Shown here: one piece after another, positions 1 to 11,612 of the stretch | Numbering within the stretch: the stretch's first letter is position 1 | Layout of the letters: each line of letters begins with the position of its first letter | Assembly (NCBI GenBank): GCA_013054445.1 | Contig: JAAMPI010000163.1 | Span: 1 to 57,541 of the forward strand | Origin: Cudoniella acicularis | Taxonomy: Eukaryota > Ascomycota > Leotiomycetes > Helotiales > Helotiaceae | Length of the DNA: 57,541 nucleotides | Direction: 5' to 3' | Notes under the pieces: generated by a model | Database searches by the model: none | Seen by the model: the letters and a program-made list of their open reading frames with translations, nothing else | What the model was told of the DNA's origin: nothing | Made by a program: the position numbers and the translations under genes

Positions 1-679
1 AAGTAGGGTTAGTTAGTAGAAATTTGGAAGAGTGGTGAGGTTCTTTAGTTATAAAAAGTGGTTGGGGGAGAGGGAGGGAGGGGTAATAGGCGTTGGGCAA
101 GGAAATTTATTGATGCTTTCGATGCGTTCAAAGTCCTGTGCTTCGTAAAACCCTAGGATTTCCTGCATACAACATGCTCAAATAACGAAGGGGTTGTAGT
201 TTTTGAGACTGAGGAACAGTTTGGTAGAAGTAATACTTGTATGCTTGATGTTGAGGTTATTTGTTTAAGGAATGTGGTAAGGGGAGTATGAGTATGAAGG
301 AGGAGGATGACAGTGAACTGTTGAATAACAGCTAGTTGTTAAATCCGAATCCTAACCTGCACGAAATCTGTTTCTGTTTAGAAAGGTGAGTAGGGCTGCT
401 TTATTAGCATTATTATATTACTAAGTGAGCTAAGGTAGGTAAGAGTAAGGCGAAGGGGGCAAGTAGGTAATCAGCCTAAGTATATATCAAGTGCTCATTT
501 TTACGCCTAAAGGGGTTGTTTTAGGTCGTCCCTTGAGGCCCGGTCACGCATTTCGCGTCTTGTCTCTAACCTTTCCAACATCGTGTTTGCCTTCGATTTC
601 TAACTGTGTCTCTTCACTCTCGCAATTTATGACATCCAAGGGTACGCGTATCCGCCCGTAGTGGAGCCATCAACTAAAT
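1..679. other. Intergenic, no gene recognised
   Basis: This stretch holds only short open frames with no familiar motif. The first 120 bases are purine-rich. It ends just before the ATG of the next gene, so its last part probably carried that gene's promoter. I see no convincing TATA box, RNA gene or repeat unit. Confidence 0.5.
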
Positions 680-1807
680 ATGTCTATCACTTTCGGGTCT
701 GTCGGCGACATCATCTCCATTAGTCTCATCGTAAAGGACCTCGTGAAAACCTTGGATGACAGTCGAGGCTCCACGTCAGAGTATCGTGAAGTCATCCAAG
801 ATCTGTGGGAACTGGACAGCATCCTTCTGCAAGTCGAGCTAGTATCAAGGACTTACGGGCAAACTGCCGAATTAAACGCACTATGCATCACCGCCAAGAG
901 TATTGTGCAATCATGTCGAGAATGCGTTGAGAAGTTCAAGGAAAGGATCAAGAAATACGAGTCTAGCTTGGGAACAGGGAATCGACGGAATGTCATCGTG
1001 AGCGTATCGATGAAAATTCGTTGGCAAGTATGTCATAAGGACGATCTCGACAAATTTCGGGTATCAATTAATGCCCATTGTGCTTCACTGAGCATGTTGC
1101 TTAACACAGCTACTTTGTAGGTTTGCATTTTGATTAGAGACGGATTTCTGGTAACAATACTAGGAAAGTCATGAGCCTGAATGACAAGAAGCTTCAAGAC
1201 CGGCAAACAGCTACCGAAGAGAGGGAATGGAACGGCGCCGAGACTCGAAAGAGTCTCCTCACTGAAATCCGAGACTGCCTTGTCGAAAACACTCAGCTTA
1301 TCAGAAGTGGAGCTGAGAGATTGGATCAAAACCTGGGGCTTCTGTAGCTCCGAAAGCTGAGCACGGAGATGACAATGGTCGTGAGGAAGATTTTTGTTAT
1401 TAACGTTGCCATTTATCGAACAGTTTCGGAGATTCGAGCCAGCTTATCGAGTCATTTGGAGAGAGCTTTGTGGCAAGAACCGTTTCAATTAGAAGATGCT
1501 ATTGGTCGAGTAATTCCGGTTCATCTACAGTTCATTTCCACATGGGATGCTTTTGATTCTGTCCTGGAAACGAACTTCAGAAATCTGCAAGGCCACAAAA
1601 GAATCCTCAATAAAGATTTCGTGTTACAAGAACGAATGACAAAGCGAGACATCTCCAGGGACTTGCCATGGGAAGGGGCATTCCTGCCAGGACAAAAAAA
1701 TCCACATGAGTATAATCTTCACCGATTCGCGTGACGATAAGCAGAAGTGTTGTCCTGGCTGTCAAGAGGTTTGCAGCGAATGTTCCGAAGCTGGGACTCA
1801 ATGGTAA
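680..1807 (+). pseudogene. Broken gene of the fungal STAND/ankyrin-associated N-terminal family with ubiquitin-like domain
   Basis: Exon 1 (680-1116) starts with MSITFGSVGDIISISLIV, the typical start of a large fungal family whose N-terminal helical domain precedes a ubiquitin-like domain. An intron at 1117-1163 (GTAGGT..CTAG) joins in phase to exon 2. Exon 2 reads through an in-frame TAG at 1345-1347, in the context Leu-stop-Leu, and then gives the family signature EDAIGRVIPVHLQF, LQGHKRI and PWEGAFLPGQK. At the run of seven A around 1693-1699 the frame breaks. Dropping one A restores IHMSIIFTD and a Cys-rich CCPGCQEVCSEC segment ending at TAA 1805-1807. Both defects are visible in the sequence; the family assignment is from memory. 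TAG fits CAG-to-TAG change. The A-run defect could be a real indel or an assembly error. Probably non-functional. Confidence 0.7.
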
Positions 1808-1920
1808 ACACCTAAAATTCCGGGCAGCACTCCCATGTAAATGAATGGCTTCATAGTCCACGTTGCGGGATGTGGTTTGGTAAGGTCATCGAATTAATAG
1901 ATTCAGAGCCAGCTGGATCA

Positions 1921-3760
1921 ATGCATCCATCCACCCAAAACAATAAGCCCGATGGACATGACCGGAATAATACTAGCCTTCCTCAAATAAATTAAGTTTC
2001 ACATCACGACAACCCGTCTGGGTCATATCCCACTGAACCCGCTAGTACATTTACGACTTCGGTCGCCACAAGAGATTGGTCGTCAAGCAAGAGGAAGCCT
2101 TCCGTGGAAGCTTCCACTCCCGATGAGGCACCCTCACGATTCAAGCGTGTACGCATAATTTTCAAACAAGAGAGGGTCAGAAAGCCAATTTCAAAGCGGG
2201 AAACAGTTGAGATTGACGACGCAGACGCCCTTGGATATATGGTGGCCGAGGACTGCCTCAAAGATGTGTCCTCGACCTTGAGTATTACATCTTATGAGGT
2301 CGAAAATGGCCGCACTTACCACGCTGTATGTAAACGCATCTTTATTTGGTCTGGCTTAATATGCTGACTTTCGACTACCTACAGTATTTAGCTGGCAGTA
2401 AGTTCACCTTTTTATGTCGTTTACAGTCTGTACCTGACGTTAACAGTGTACTAGTATATTATTTACCCAACGATGATGTAAGCATTCGTCTAGTGCTTGA
2501 ACCTGCCTTTGACAGCTAAATACTTTGGATTCCTTCTAGTCAGAACAAGACAGGTCAGAAACCTCTAATCAGACCAGTATGTTTAAGCTGACCGTCGCTA
2601 GAATGGACTTGCAGTTCGCTGTTATATTTATCCTCCTTGATAGCCAATACCTTCTGGCACCAATAGCCAAGTCTTCAAAGAAGATCTTAGACCGTTGTAC
2701 TGGTACTGGTAAGTACATAATCCTGGACATGGAATATATATCATTATTGATCCTAAATGAAGGATATTGGGCTGTCGATATTGGTGAGTGCAACATATAT
2801 ATTGGACAGTGGAAGAGCACTAACAAGGTTCAAAAGCGGATAAATATCCACACGCACAAGGTGAGTTACTCTTTATGGTATGTACCCGGCTATACTAAGA
2901 AATCTTAAAAGTCTTTGGGATAGATCTCAGCTATCTTCAGCCCTCATTTTAAGTAAAATTATATTTTTTGAGTATATACATGATTGAATGTCATAAGCTA
3001 ATATTTTCAGTGTACCTCTTAACTTAACAGTACAAAGTCCGATCAGCTCCCTCTCGTGAAAGGGGCTAACAAATGTAGTTTGAGATCAATAATGCAGAGG
3101 AACTGCCACTCCGGGCCGGATTCGACATTATTCATTGTTCTCTAGGCAACGCATTCTCTAAACGATGTTGGGCGAATTATCTTGACCACGCATACGCGTA
3201 AGTCAAATTCCTAGAGCATTCATGTTGTTTCTGGCTAATGCTGTTAGATCCCTGAATCTAGGTGGTTGGTTTGAGGTCAAAGACTTTGACATTAGCCCGC
3301 GTTGCCAATATGACAGTCTCCGTCAAGACAGCGCAATTGCCCGATGGCATGACAAACTTGTTGAAGGTGCTAAACTAGGAAACGTAAATATACGTTTCTC
3401 TGCTACTGACCTGAAGACTAAGGCCGAGAGAGCGGGATTTATCAACGTCACAATAGCGAAGTATGCTGTTCCTATCAGTTCCTGGTGCAAAGATCCAAAA
3501 ATGAAAAATCTTGGGCTTCACCAGGGGGAAGTTTTGCGAATGGGTTTGGATGCTTTTTCATTGGTTATCTTTACAAGATTGTTGAAATGGTCACTGGGGG
3601 ATGTCGAGACATTGTTAGCGGAGGTGCAGACGGAACTTAAGAATAGATCGTACCATTGGTAATGGCCATTGTAAGACTCTCAAACCTTGCTTCGAGACTT
3701 GTGCTTACTTTGAATTCAAGTTTCGTGGTGTATGGGCAGAAGCCCGAGGAATCGGTTTGA
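1921..3760 (+). pseudogene. LaeA-like SAM-dependent methyltransferase, probably degenerate
   Basis: The family's landmarks appear in order on one strand with phase-compatible introns between them: ENGRTYHA, YYLPNDDSEQDR, LAPI..KKILD, CTGTGYWAVDIG (SAM-binding motif I, normally DIGTGTG), VFGIDLSYLQPSF, FEINNAEE, FDIIHCSLGNA, SLNLGGWFEVKDF, AGFINVT, and the end piece VVYGQKPEE reached through an intron at 3659-3720. This order is that of fungal LaeA/TAM-type methyltransferases of secondary metabolism and conidiation. Against function: the best start frame (ATG 1921) meets TAA at 1993-1995, another TAA follows the SYLQPSF segment, and about eight introns would be needed. The SAM motif has Arg-Cys in place of Ile-Gly. 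It may be a decaying copy, though unusual splicing of a live gene is not excluded. Confidence 0.6.
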
Positions 3761-3834
3761 AGTCTGCAAAGAGAACGCTACCCTTTGGACTACCTGCTAC
3801 TGCAATGATTCACGACCACAACCCCTAACGTTGT

Positions 3835-4100
3835 TTTGTCTCGGAAGACAATATTAAAAAAATGAACAAGATTTGTAGACTTTATATTCAAATCTGATTT
3901 AAAATATTGGTTTTATAATTAAGTAAAGTTTAAACCTTTTAATTATATATTAATTAAGGTATTAAAGGTGAAAAACTAGAGATTTAATATTAAAAAAAAA
4001 CTGAATTTTAACTAGAAAAATAAATAATAATTTTATCTTATATATTTATTTTTTCCCTTTTTTTTTAATAGATATTATTTTCTCTATTAAGATTCTAGCT
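3835..4100. repeat. AT-rich pocket, possibly RIP-mutated
   Basis: Almost entirely A and T, with A and T homopolymers and TTAATTAA-like words. No reading frame survives. Such islands between genes in filamentous ascomycetes are often RIP-mutated transposon scraps. Nothing in it identifies the parent element. Confidence 0.5.
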
Positions 4101-4267
4101 GCTATAAACCTTCTAAGAAGCCCCTTAAGTAGTCCTATTACGACTTTGTTGAGATTTAGTACCACAATTAAGCATTGTTAGTCGCTGTTGGTATCCTAAC
4201 ACAAGTAGTTGATTCATTTATTATTGTCGACGAAAAGCAATTATTAATGCTGACAGCTGGCGCGGGC

Positions 4268-4276
4268 ATATATATA
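4268..4276 (+). promoter_or_regulatory. TATA-like element upstream of the HET gene
   Basis: An alternating ATATATATA run in otherwise GC-balanced DNA about 130 bases before the ATG at 4407. Its position suits a core promoter element for the HET gene. This is inferred from composition and position only. Confidence 0.35.
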
Positions 4277-4406
4277 GGCTCACCGAGCACCAACCTTTTT
4301 CTCCTGTATCCATCACTTTTATCGTACTGAATATTATATCCTCACCGCTACCCCATATCGCATTGCTTGGCAATTGTTTTGTTCTAAGCAACAACATCTC
4401 ATAAAA

Positions 4407-6692
4407 ATGGATCGAATAGTCGAGAACGATCCCAGAGGCCATGCCCAATCCAAATTGGGAATATCGACTATTTTGTGTCGCGATACTGGACTTGGGGATC
4501 CGCTCCCGGGTGCCGAAGCAGTGGTCGAGGGGTCTAGCCAGTTTTATTATTGTCAGATGTGCCAGGGACTGATCAAGTTTCTGGCTGAGAGATTTCCTGG
4601 TGGACCCTCTCCGAAAATGCCTAGCGAATACAAGCTTGACATTGCGACAATCATTTCCGGGGATAAGTGCTGTTTGTGTGCCTTGATTTTCAGAGTGTGT
4701 GCAAAGTGGATCAAGGATCAGCCAATTGTCTTGCAATCAACCAATGGGGATGGATCAAGGCACCATGTCACTCTGCGAGTCATTACAGCCACCAGCAAGG
4801 GAGAAAAAATACTTCTCGATTACGGGGGATTTCGCGAGATGTTATTGATCACGGAGGCAGCCGGAAGTGATTTCAAGTACTCCTCTTATGAACACTTTGC
4901 GACAGAGTCTACCAATTCCTATGAGTGCTGGTGTCTAGCAAATAAGTGGCTCGAGTACTGCAGATCTGGGCATGACTGTATATCTGTGTCTTCCGGCAGG
5001 CCATTACCCACCAGATTGATTAAGATCAATCTTACTTTGAATGAATTTCGCCTTTGCCTAGTCGAATCTGCTTCCCTGCCTGGAACTGTGGAGTACTGTA
5101 CTTTGAGTCATTGCTGGGGAAATGGAGACTTTCTTAAGCTTTTAGGAAGCAACTACGAATCTTTTCACAGATCTATTCCATACGAATTACTATCAAGGAC
5201 ATTCAGAGATGCCATATATGCGGCTCAAAAGTTGGGATTCGAATATATCTGGATCGATTCGTTATGCATTATCCAGAAGGATGCGGAAGATTGGTCTAAA
5301 GAAGCCGGCACTATGAGTACAGTCTATGCAGGATCTAGCCTCAATTTAGCAGCAACGTCAGGAAAAGACGGTGAAAGCGGCTTATTTCGCTGTCGGAACC
5401 CCACGATGGGTTTGCCGTGCATAGCGAGGTCGCTCGAATTTAATACAAATGACTTTCTCATTTATTCGCAAGATTTGTGGGATGATGCAGTTGAAAAAGC
5501 ACCACTTTCACGCCGAGCATGGGTTATTCAGGAACGGGTTTTAGCGCCAAGGACACTACATTTTGGATCTGATCAACTTCTGTGGGAGTGTATTGCTGGC
5601 TGTGCTTGCGAAACTCTTCCGTGGGACCCGATATTGGGCAAGAATCGCATCCCTAATTGTCTGACGAATTCAAGGGGATCAGATCTTCAACTAGCGTGGA
5701 AATTAGTTCTCACGACTTATTCAGGGGCTTTATTAAGCTTTGAGTCTGATAAGTTAGTCGCCTTGTCTGGAGTTGCGAAATACTTGTCAGTGAAAGGCCT
5801 CGGCACCTATGTTGCGGGTCTCTGGAGATATAACCTGGAATTTCAGCTTCTATGGGGAACATCACATGACTCTTGTGGTTTTCTGCCATCAAAATATAGA
5901 GCACCGTCATGGTCATGGGCAGCTATTGATGGGGCCATTATCATGCCATATGAGACTTTAGAAGGGTTATATTTCCAAAGGTTTGACATGTTATACAATG
6001 CCTTTATTCAAGTATTGGATATTTGTGTTGAACCAAAGGTCGAGGGAGATGTCTTTGGGCAGGTCAATTTTGCTTCATTGAGGATTCAATGTGCTCAACT
6101 CAAGAAGCTACCCATTCTGGAAGAATACGACCACGGCGAAATTCCGGAACTTTTTGACGGCGAAGAAATGATTCATATTCACCTAGACACTATAGAGAGG
6201 GAAAAAACCTTGCCAGGAGAGGTATTACTCCTTCATATAATGACTTTCGAGGGTACAGGAGAAGGTGAACTTGTCGGTTTAACAGGTTTACTTCTTCGAC
6301 GATCCGAACTTGGCCTAGATTACTACGAGAAAATTGGAAGGTTTTGGATCGATCGCTGTCCTAGCCCACGGTTATGGCGAACGTATAACGAGGAAGACAA
6401 GAAAGAGAGTGAAATAGATAATAGTGAAAAAGAGGATAATAATGAGGGTGATAGGGAGGCCATGGATGAAATAAATGAAGGGAACGAAGACGAAGAAGAT
6501 ACAAATGACCAATTTGGGGATGAAATGGAGGGTGAGCTAGAAGGTGAGGTGAACAAAGATATTTTCGGCCACGAAATTTATCGCTCCTCGATTTGGTCCA
6601 AGTTAGAAAAAGTAGAGATGCATCAGAAATCACCACAAGCAGACTTGTTGGAAGAGGATATTGAGGAAAGATTCATTATCACGCTGGTATAA
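4407..6692 (+). CDS. HET-domain (heterokaryon incompatibility) protein with acidic C-terminal tail
   Basis: A single open frame of 761 residues from ATG 4407 (aaaaATGg context); the frame is open a little further upstream but without an ATG. An N-terminal Cys-rich part (CQMCQ, CCLCALIFRVC) precedes the HET domain at about residues 230-330, with YCTLSHCWG, LSRTFRDAI and YIWIDSLCIIQ. Then come LSRRAWVIQERVL and YRAPSWSWAAID near residue 500, the usual HET-protein layout. Residues about 660-716 form a Glu/Asp/Asn-rich tail that I do not regard as a standard part of the family. HET proteins trigger cell death when incompatible nuclei meet, and the domain is TIR-related. No intron or stop interrupts it, in contrast to most neighbours. 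Its layout resembles the second HET gene at 36777-39091. Confidence 0.9.
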   Translation: MDRIVENDPRGHAQSKLGISTILCRDTGLGDPLPGAEAVVEGSSQFYYCQMCQGLIKFLAERFPGGPSPKMPSEYKLDIATIISGDKCCLCALIFRVCAKWIKDQPIVLQSTNGDGSRHHVTLRVITATSKGEKILLDYGGFREMLLITEAAGSDFKYSSYEHFATESTNSYECWCLANKWLEYCRSGHDCISVSSGRPLPTRLIKINLTLNEFRLCLVESASLPGTVEYCTLSHCWGNGDFLKLLGSNYESFHRSIPYELLSRTFRDAIYAAQKLGFEYIWIDSLCIIQKDAEDWSKEAGTMSTVYAGSSLNLAATSGKDGESGLFRCRNPTMGLPCIARSLEFNTNDFLIYSQDLWDDAVEKAPLSRRAWVIQERVLAPRTLHFGSDQLLWECIAGCACETLPWDPILGKNRIPNCLTNSRGSDLQLAWKLVLTTYSGALLSFESDKLVALSGVAKYLSVKGLGTYVAGLWRYNLEFQLLWGTSHDSCGFLPSKYRAPSWSWAAIDGAIIMPYETLEGLYFQRFDMLYNAFIQVLDICVEPKVEGDVFGQVNFASLRIQCAQLKKLPILEEYDHGEIPELFDGEEMIHIHLDTIEREKTLPGEVLLLHIMTFEGTGEGELVGLTGLLLRRSELGLDYYEKIGRFWIDRCPSPRLWRTYNEEDKKESEIDNSEKEDNNEGDREAMDEINEGNEDEEDTNDQFGDEMEGELEGEVNKDIFGHEIYRSSIWSKLEKVEMHQKSPQADLLEEDIEERFIITLV

Positions 6693-8165
6693 TAGCGAAA
6701 ATTGGAGGAGCTGCCTTGTCTAGAGACTCGAGATTTTATTACCTCTGTTAAATTTGATATTTTTTATTATTATCATGAGTCTGTGGACCACATACGTAGC
6801 TCTTTGTCCTCTCCAGCCTAGTGGGGAAGTTACGTTAGCCTGTACGCGAACAGTCTCAAGTAGGATAAAAACTTGACAATGCAAGATGATGAGGAATATC
6901 GCAGTACCGTTAGAGCACTTCCGAGGCGTAGAGACGCAGAGGCGATTATAAGGATGGGGATGTTGGAAAAGAAGTCGAGAAATATCTTGATAAAAATCCA
7001 GTTCATGGGTATTTGTTGAGTCCTTTGTGTAGTAGCTCTGAATATTGCGTTTAGCTGTGATAATTGATACTTTTGCACTGACCGTATTGTGGTGTAGGAC
7101 TAGAAAAGTAATGTTCAATAGTCCAAGATTGCACGTTTTAAATCTTCTTTCCAAAATTAGCCAAAAAAAAAAAGGTGAGGACAGATTTTCTTAAAATTTT
7201 TTTGACAAAGCATACTATCCAAAATGCCACCTAACCCTCGAGACCCATGTCAAGTGACTTTCGCATGTACTCAAGTCAAATCGCTAACTTGGAGACCGTG
7301 TTCAACAATGCACACAAATGCGTATAATATTCAGTTAACTTGTAAAACAATAAAAATAAAGTACATCGCTCGCTCAAGTAAGCGGGAATATATGAATTGC
7401 GTTGTTATCTCACAACCCGCTATCATTTATCACTTCGCCATCATATCCCACGCATCCTAATTGGCGAAACGGGCAAAAAAAGCTTCAAAGTAATAAAATA
7501 ACCAAGAGTAATTACTTTCCTTAGAACAAATAGATATATACTAGGATCTCATAAGAATTTTCATATTTAAGTATCTTACACTAGCTTGTCTAAAAGTGGT
7601 TTAACACTTGAAATGTTTCTTTACAAAAGCAAGTGATGCGCCAACTTAGGGTGCGTGGGATACAAGCCACTGTCGGTAGCCGTCCCTCTTCTACCCCTGG
7701 ATTTCTTATTTTAGATTCCAAATGTAATTTTTAAGCCGCCTTCTCTAGTAGCCTGACATAGAATATGTCATCATCTAGCCTATCCTGAGTTGTTCCACTT
7801 TCGATCCAATCATGCATAGCCTAAGGGCATCTGTTTCTGCATCCATGGGAGAACAAGAACGCTAGGCCGCAAGGAACAAGCCATTTCAGCGGAAGTCATG
7901 TTTAAATTTAGACTTTAAAGGTTTTGCTTTTCAGCTGTTGGCTCGTTGGGGGTCACGGATAGCGGATGCGGCTCCTGCAGAGTGGTTCTTGTGCGGCATG
8001 ACCAGAATAGGACATGATTGCCGACAGCCTTGGCGATTAAATATTTCCATCCTTCGCTGATCTTCAACTGCATAAACTCTCCATCACATCTCTCTTGCGA
8101 TTTCTGCCTTGTACTTATCACTGGTCACATCCAACTTTTGGGACCGCATTTGGATTCAGGCAAAG
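6693..8165. other. Intergenic, no gene recognised
   Basis: About 1.5 kb with only short open frames on both strands. The longest (144 codons, minus, 6720-7154) shows no motif and no fungal-type composition. The DNA is AT-rich in places (7140-7220, 7490-7640). I found no RNA gene or repeat here. Confidence 0.45.
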
Positions 8166-8856
8166 ATGGCGAGCACCTCAACATTAATAGTGCCTGCTGC
8201 TACCGTCACGAGTCCAATCGTAGATCCTCAAAACTTCGCTAACAATGCTTTCTCAGATTTTGCTCCTCTACTCACGCTCTTTGGCGACCAAATCATAACG
8301 CAATTCCCCTCAACATCGATGGGATGGGCAGATGATATCCTCCTTGGACTGGCATCCATTGGAATCATGACTGCTATTGATGCGCAATCAGGATTAGAGA
8401 GAATCGCCTTTTAAAGGCTCTCACAGGCAGGCGAGTTCCCCTAGTCGGTCCATCTATGGTTGTGCGAAGACTTACGAGTGGCCGATATCAAGAGCACGGG
8501 ATCCACTTGATGAGGAGGAGAAAGAAATTCTCTCCTCAACTTCGCCCAATGTCTGAGACATAAGGGACGGAAATCGAATTATAAGACAAACCGGATCTCC
8601 GATTATCGAAACTCTAGTATTTGATACCCATTGGGAAAAACCAACCGGCAAGCACCAGAGACCCTTGGATCTCCTAATTGATGCAGTTGAAGCTCATCAA
8701 TACGTGAAAGAAAGGTTTTTGGGACGGACGAAACATACCGATGGCCCCCATGACGATGAAGACGATCCCGTGCGTAGTGCCATAAAGGGAAATGCACTCA
8801 ACTTGACTCTCAACATAGAAAGAGCCATCCCGAATCCGTCGAAGGTTAGAAAATAA
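8166..8856 (+). pseudogene. Remnant of a fungal membrane-protein family (N-terminal TM segment)
   Basis: From ATG 8166 the frame reads IVDPQNFANNAFSDFAPLL, then FGDQIITQF, SMGWADDILLGLASIG and IGIMTAID. This is the conserved start of an uncharacterised fungal family with an N-terminal membrane segment. The frame ends at 8414. Another frame continues family-like text, with LLKALTGRR, then EILSSTSPNV followed by TGA, and DGNRIIRQTGSPIIE, and the last piece (8590-8856) ends in IKGNALNLTLNI. At least two frame changes and one nonsense codon separate the parts. The gene is a wreck. The family recognition is from memory and is the weaker part of the call. Confidence 0.55.
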
Positions 8857-10706
8857 ACCTTCTCCATTCCGATCGAAAAGTAGAGGGGAAGGCTATCAAT
8901 TTCGACAGAGGATCCGATATCGCTCAGGTAACTCAAAGCGGGAAGGGGGTGGAAAGGGTACAGGATATGGGCAATGTAATAACTGAAATTCTTCGTCTGG
9001 CTCAGACCGCGATCGCCGAAGGAATGTTTTTGCAGGGGTAAACTTTTGATGGTTCACTTAAGACTTTACTGTCGTCGTCGCTCTCGTCGTCAATTTCGTT
9101 ATCACTTTAATTACGAATTCGCACGAGGCTGGAGAGTCTAACTGTAGCACGACGACATTCGAAGACGTTTCATCTTCTTCGAACCGTACCGGGGGTTGTC
9201 ACCATGCCTATTTTGCCTTTCGGCGCCGTCGGTGATCAAATTCATTCTCAATGGGATGATGGGGATCAAAGGATGCAGATACTCTTCGCTGCCGGGAAGA
9301 TTTTTCAGAGTTTGGTTTCCAAACAATAGGAAACTTGGGCTGTTCAGAACTAATGGGCGATCTACTGCGTTGGGCGCGATTCGGGTTAAGGGATATACTG
9401 CCGCGTTGAGGCTGAGGGATGAGGATAATATTGTCCCAATCGTCGCCGTCCTCCCCCTCTGTCTCTACCTCTGCCTCTGATTCTATGGCTTCAATAACAA
9501 TCGGTTCAATCGCCTTGTTATTTTCGGTATTAACCTGAGGCTGGGGAATCTATTTAATTAAGCGGTGGTATATAAAACGATGAGATTCGGAGCCAGGTTT
9601 TGAAGTTCACGATGGAGTCCTAGTAGTAGATATTATATCGCTCAGTTGAAACTCGACTTCGAGTATGAAAACGTCCTATTCTCCCCCGAACATTGTTGAA
9701 TAATATGAGGCAGCTAGAGAGCCCGATTAAAAATTGGGGGCCTATTCTAGCCGACGTATTTTGAGATGCCAAAAAACCAGACGAAGACGAGGCTAACCAA
9801 TTATCAACCACTCCTACTATGCAAGGTTGCAAAATAAATCAAAATTCGTGTGGCTGCTGTTTGATAAGCATGGACAGTAAGAGAGCCAGTAGCCGTCGAG
9901 CTGATGCCGGTTACCCCACTTCCAAGCTTCTCCGGAAATGATGGAAGACCCCATGCAGGGATGCGAATGGACGTTGCTTCTGGAGCTGAGCAGGCTTGAG
10001 GTGGCTTTCACTGGGGTTTTTTCTGTAAGAGTTTGCAGGCGAGAAACTTCCTGTCTTCCCTAGAGGAGAACCATATGAAACCAATAGGAGGCCTCGAGTC
10101 TTCTCCCCATAGCCATGCAAAGGAAAAGACCATAAAACTTGTGACTTTCATGGTTGTAAGAGGCTCCTGTTCAATGCACACCCAGGTCAAAATCAATAAT
10201 CGTGACTTTCGCTGTAAGGATCGGATTCCCTGCCTGTGTCACCCACTCATCACAGCTGCGATTTACTTGGGCCAGCACATCTCATTCATTTCGTTTTCAC
10301 TCAATTGCTGATCATCGATTTGCTGTCATCAGTGCGAAGGACGATTCCGTCCAGCTTCGGGTTCTATGAGTGGACGCCTTAAAGCAGGGAAACTTCAGCT
10401 CAAGCTTCAGCCCAACGCCTCGCCAGTCAGGGGAGTCATTCCATTGGCCAACATCTAAGAAAAGAGATAGAGGCGTTATCTTTTCAGAGGATCGGGGGAA
10501 AGACGACCCATTGAATCCTTGCAATCTTCTGAGGATACAACGTCCTAAATCCAGCTGTTAGGGCCTCCTCCAACGGTTTCTTTCCTCCAATTTTACAATA
10601 TACATACAAAGCGTGGTCGGCCCATCATTCTTCTGCACCGTTTCCATACACTAATCACTCGTTTTAAAATACACAAACGTTGAGCTAGAAAAGAGAAAAC
10701 GTCGTA
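8857..10706. other. Intergenic, no gene recognised
   Basis: Short open frames only. A frame from ATG 9204 (MPILPFGAVGDQI..) faintly resembles the N-terminus of the family broken at 680-1807 but ends after about 40 codons. Nothing else is recognisable. The last 100 bases before 10707 presumably form the promoter of the Cys-rich wall protein gene. Confidence 0.4.
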
Positions 10707-11459
10707 ATGCATTTCTTCTCTGGCATCCTCCTCCTCGGTACCGCCTCCTCAGTTGCAGCTACAGCAACAAGCGTCGGGCAACTCTCAACTCGCAACGCCT
10801 TATCCTTAGATGGTATCTTCAAGCGACAAGCCGTATGCGTGCCAGTAGACCCGCCCTACACCTGCGAACGATCCTGCGGCCTGGGATATATCGAATGTAT
10901 CAGTTTTCCAAACTGTTATAATCCTGGCTTGGGAGAGTCGTGTTGCTCTGACGGAGGTTAGCTCGCTCGTCCTAAACCACCTTTTTGGGCATGGAATTGA
11001 GTAAGTGGACTGACTTGTGTAGACTACTGCCCAGCAGGCCAATACTGCACCGATACGGGGTGTTGTCCTGATGGGACGTCCTTGGCAGACTGTGGTGCTT
11101 CGGTTTCTTTGAGTGTTATTCCTCCTCCTGCTTCGTCCAGCCCTCCATCCACAAGCACTTCTGCCATTCCTGCATCCACATCCACAAGTATTTTTGTCGG
11201 AACTACGAGCTCAACTTCAACAGCTACAAAGCCTGTTGCAAGTGCCACTTCTCCATCGACCTCGACCTCCTCTGTTGCGACAACGAATTCCCAAGAACAA
11301 ACTATATCGGTTCCAACCCCGGTGACTACCACGACGAACAGCACATCTACGACTTCCACGACTCCTGTGCAATTCACTCCCAATTCTTCAGGGCATAACC
11401 TTGATTCCCCTATTGTGAATCTTGTTCTTGGCGGGGTTGGTATTCTTTTCTTGTTTTGA
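10707..11459 (+). CDS. Secreted Cys-rich, Ser/Thr-rich GPI-anchored-type wall protein
   Basis: Two exons, 10707-10956 and 11023-11459, joined by a GT-AG intron of 66 bases in phase 1, give 228 residues. Residues 1-18 (MHFFSGILLLGTASSVAA) form a signal peptide. A Cys-rich module follows (CERSCGLGYIECISFPNC, GESCCSDGG, DYCPAGQYC, GCCPDGTSLADCGA) that spans the splice site. A long Ser/Thr/Pro-rich stalk comes next, then NSSGHN and a hydrophobic end (VNLVLGGVGILFLF) typical of a GPI-anchor signal. Such proteins sit in the cell wall or outer membrane face, and the module resembles small fungal CCPDGT proteins of unknown role. The minus-strand open frame over exon 2 is a shadow of the low-complexity stalk. 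Confidence is high for the gene model and low for function. Confidence 0.85.
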
Positions 11460-11612
11460 GGGGTTGAAACGAGAACGATAAAGTTATGATGGATGAAGAG
11501 GTGGATTAATCCAGAGATTTAGGCAAGGATCGAAATATGTAATATTCTAGGTATTACGTTAATCTTGATTTGGTGGCGGTCTAGCAGCTCTAGGTGTTTT
11601 TCATTAGACTTC

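Noticed and set aside
4221..4736. Minus-strand 171-codon open frame at the start of the first HET gene
   Set aside because: It overlaps the 5' end of the HET gene on the other strand and has no recognisable domain.
6720..7154. Minus-strand 144-codon open frame
   Set aside because: No motif, ill-matched composition and no splice-linked partner; AT-rich intergenic DNA opens such frames by chance.
11024..11383. Minus-strand 119-codon open frame over the wall-protein gene
   Set aside because: It is the mirror of the Ser/Thr-rich low-complexity stalk of the plus-strand gene, made only of Val/Glu/Thr repeats, with no independent motif.
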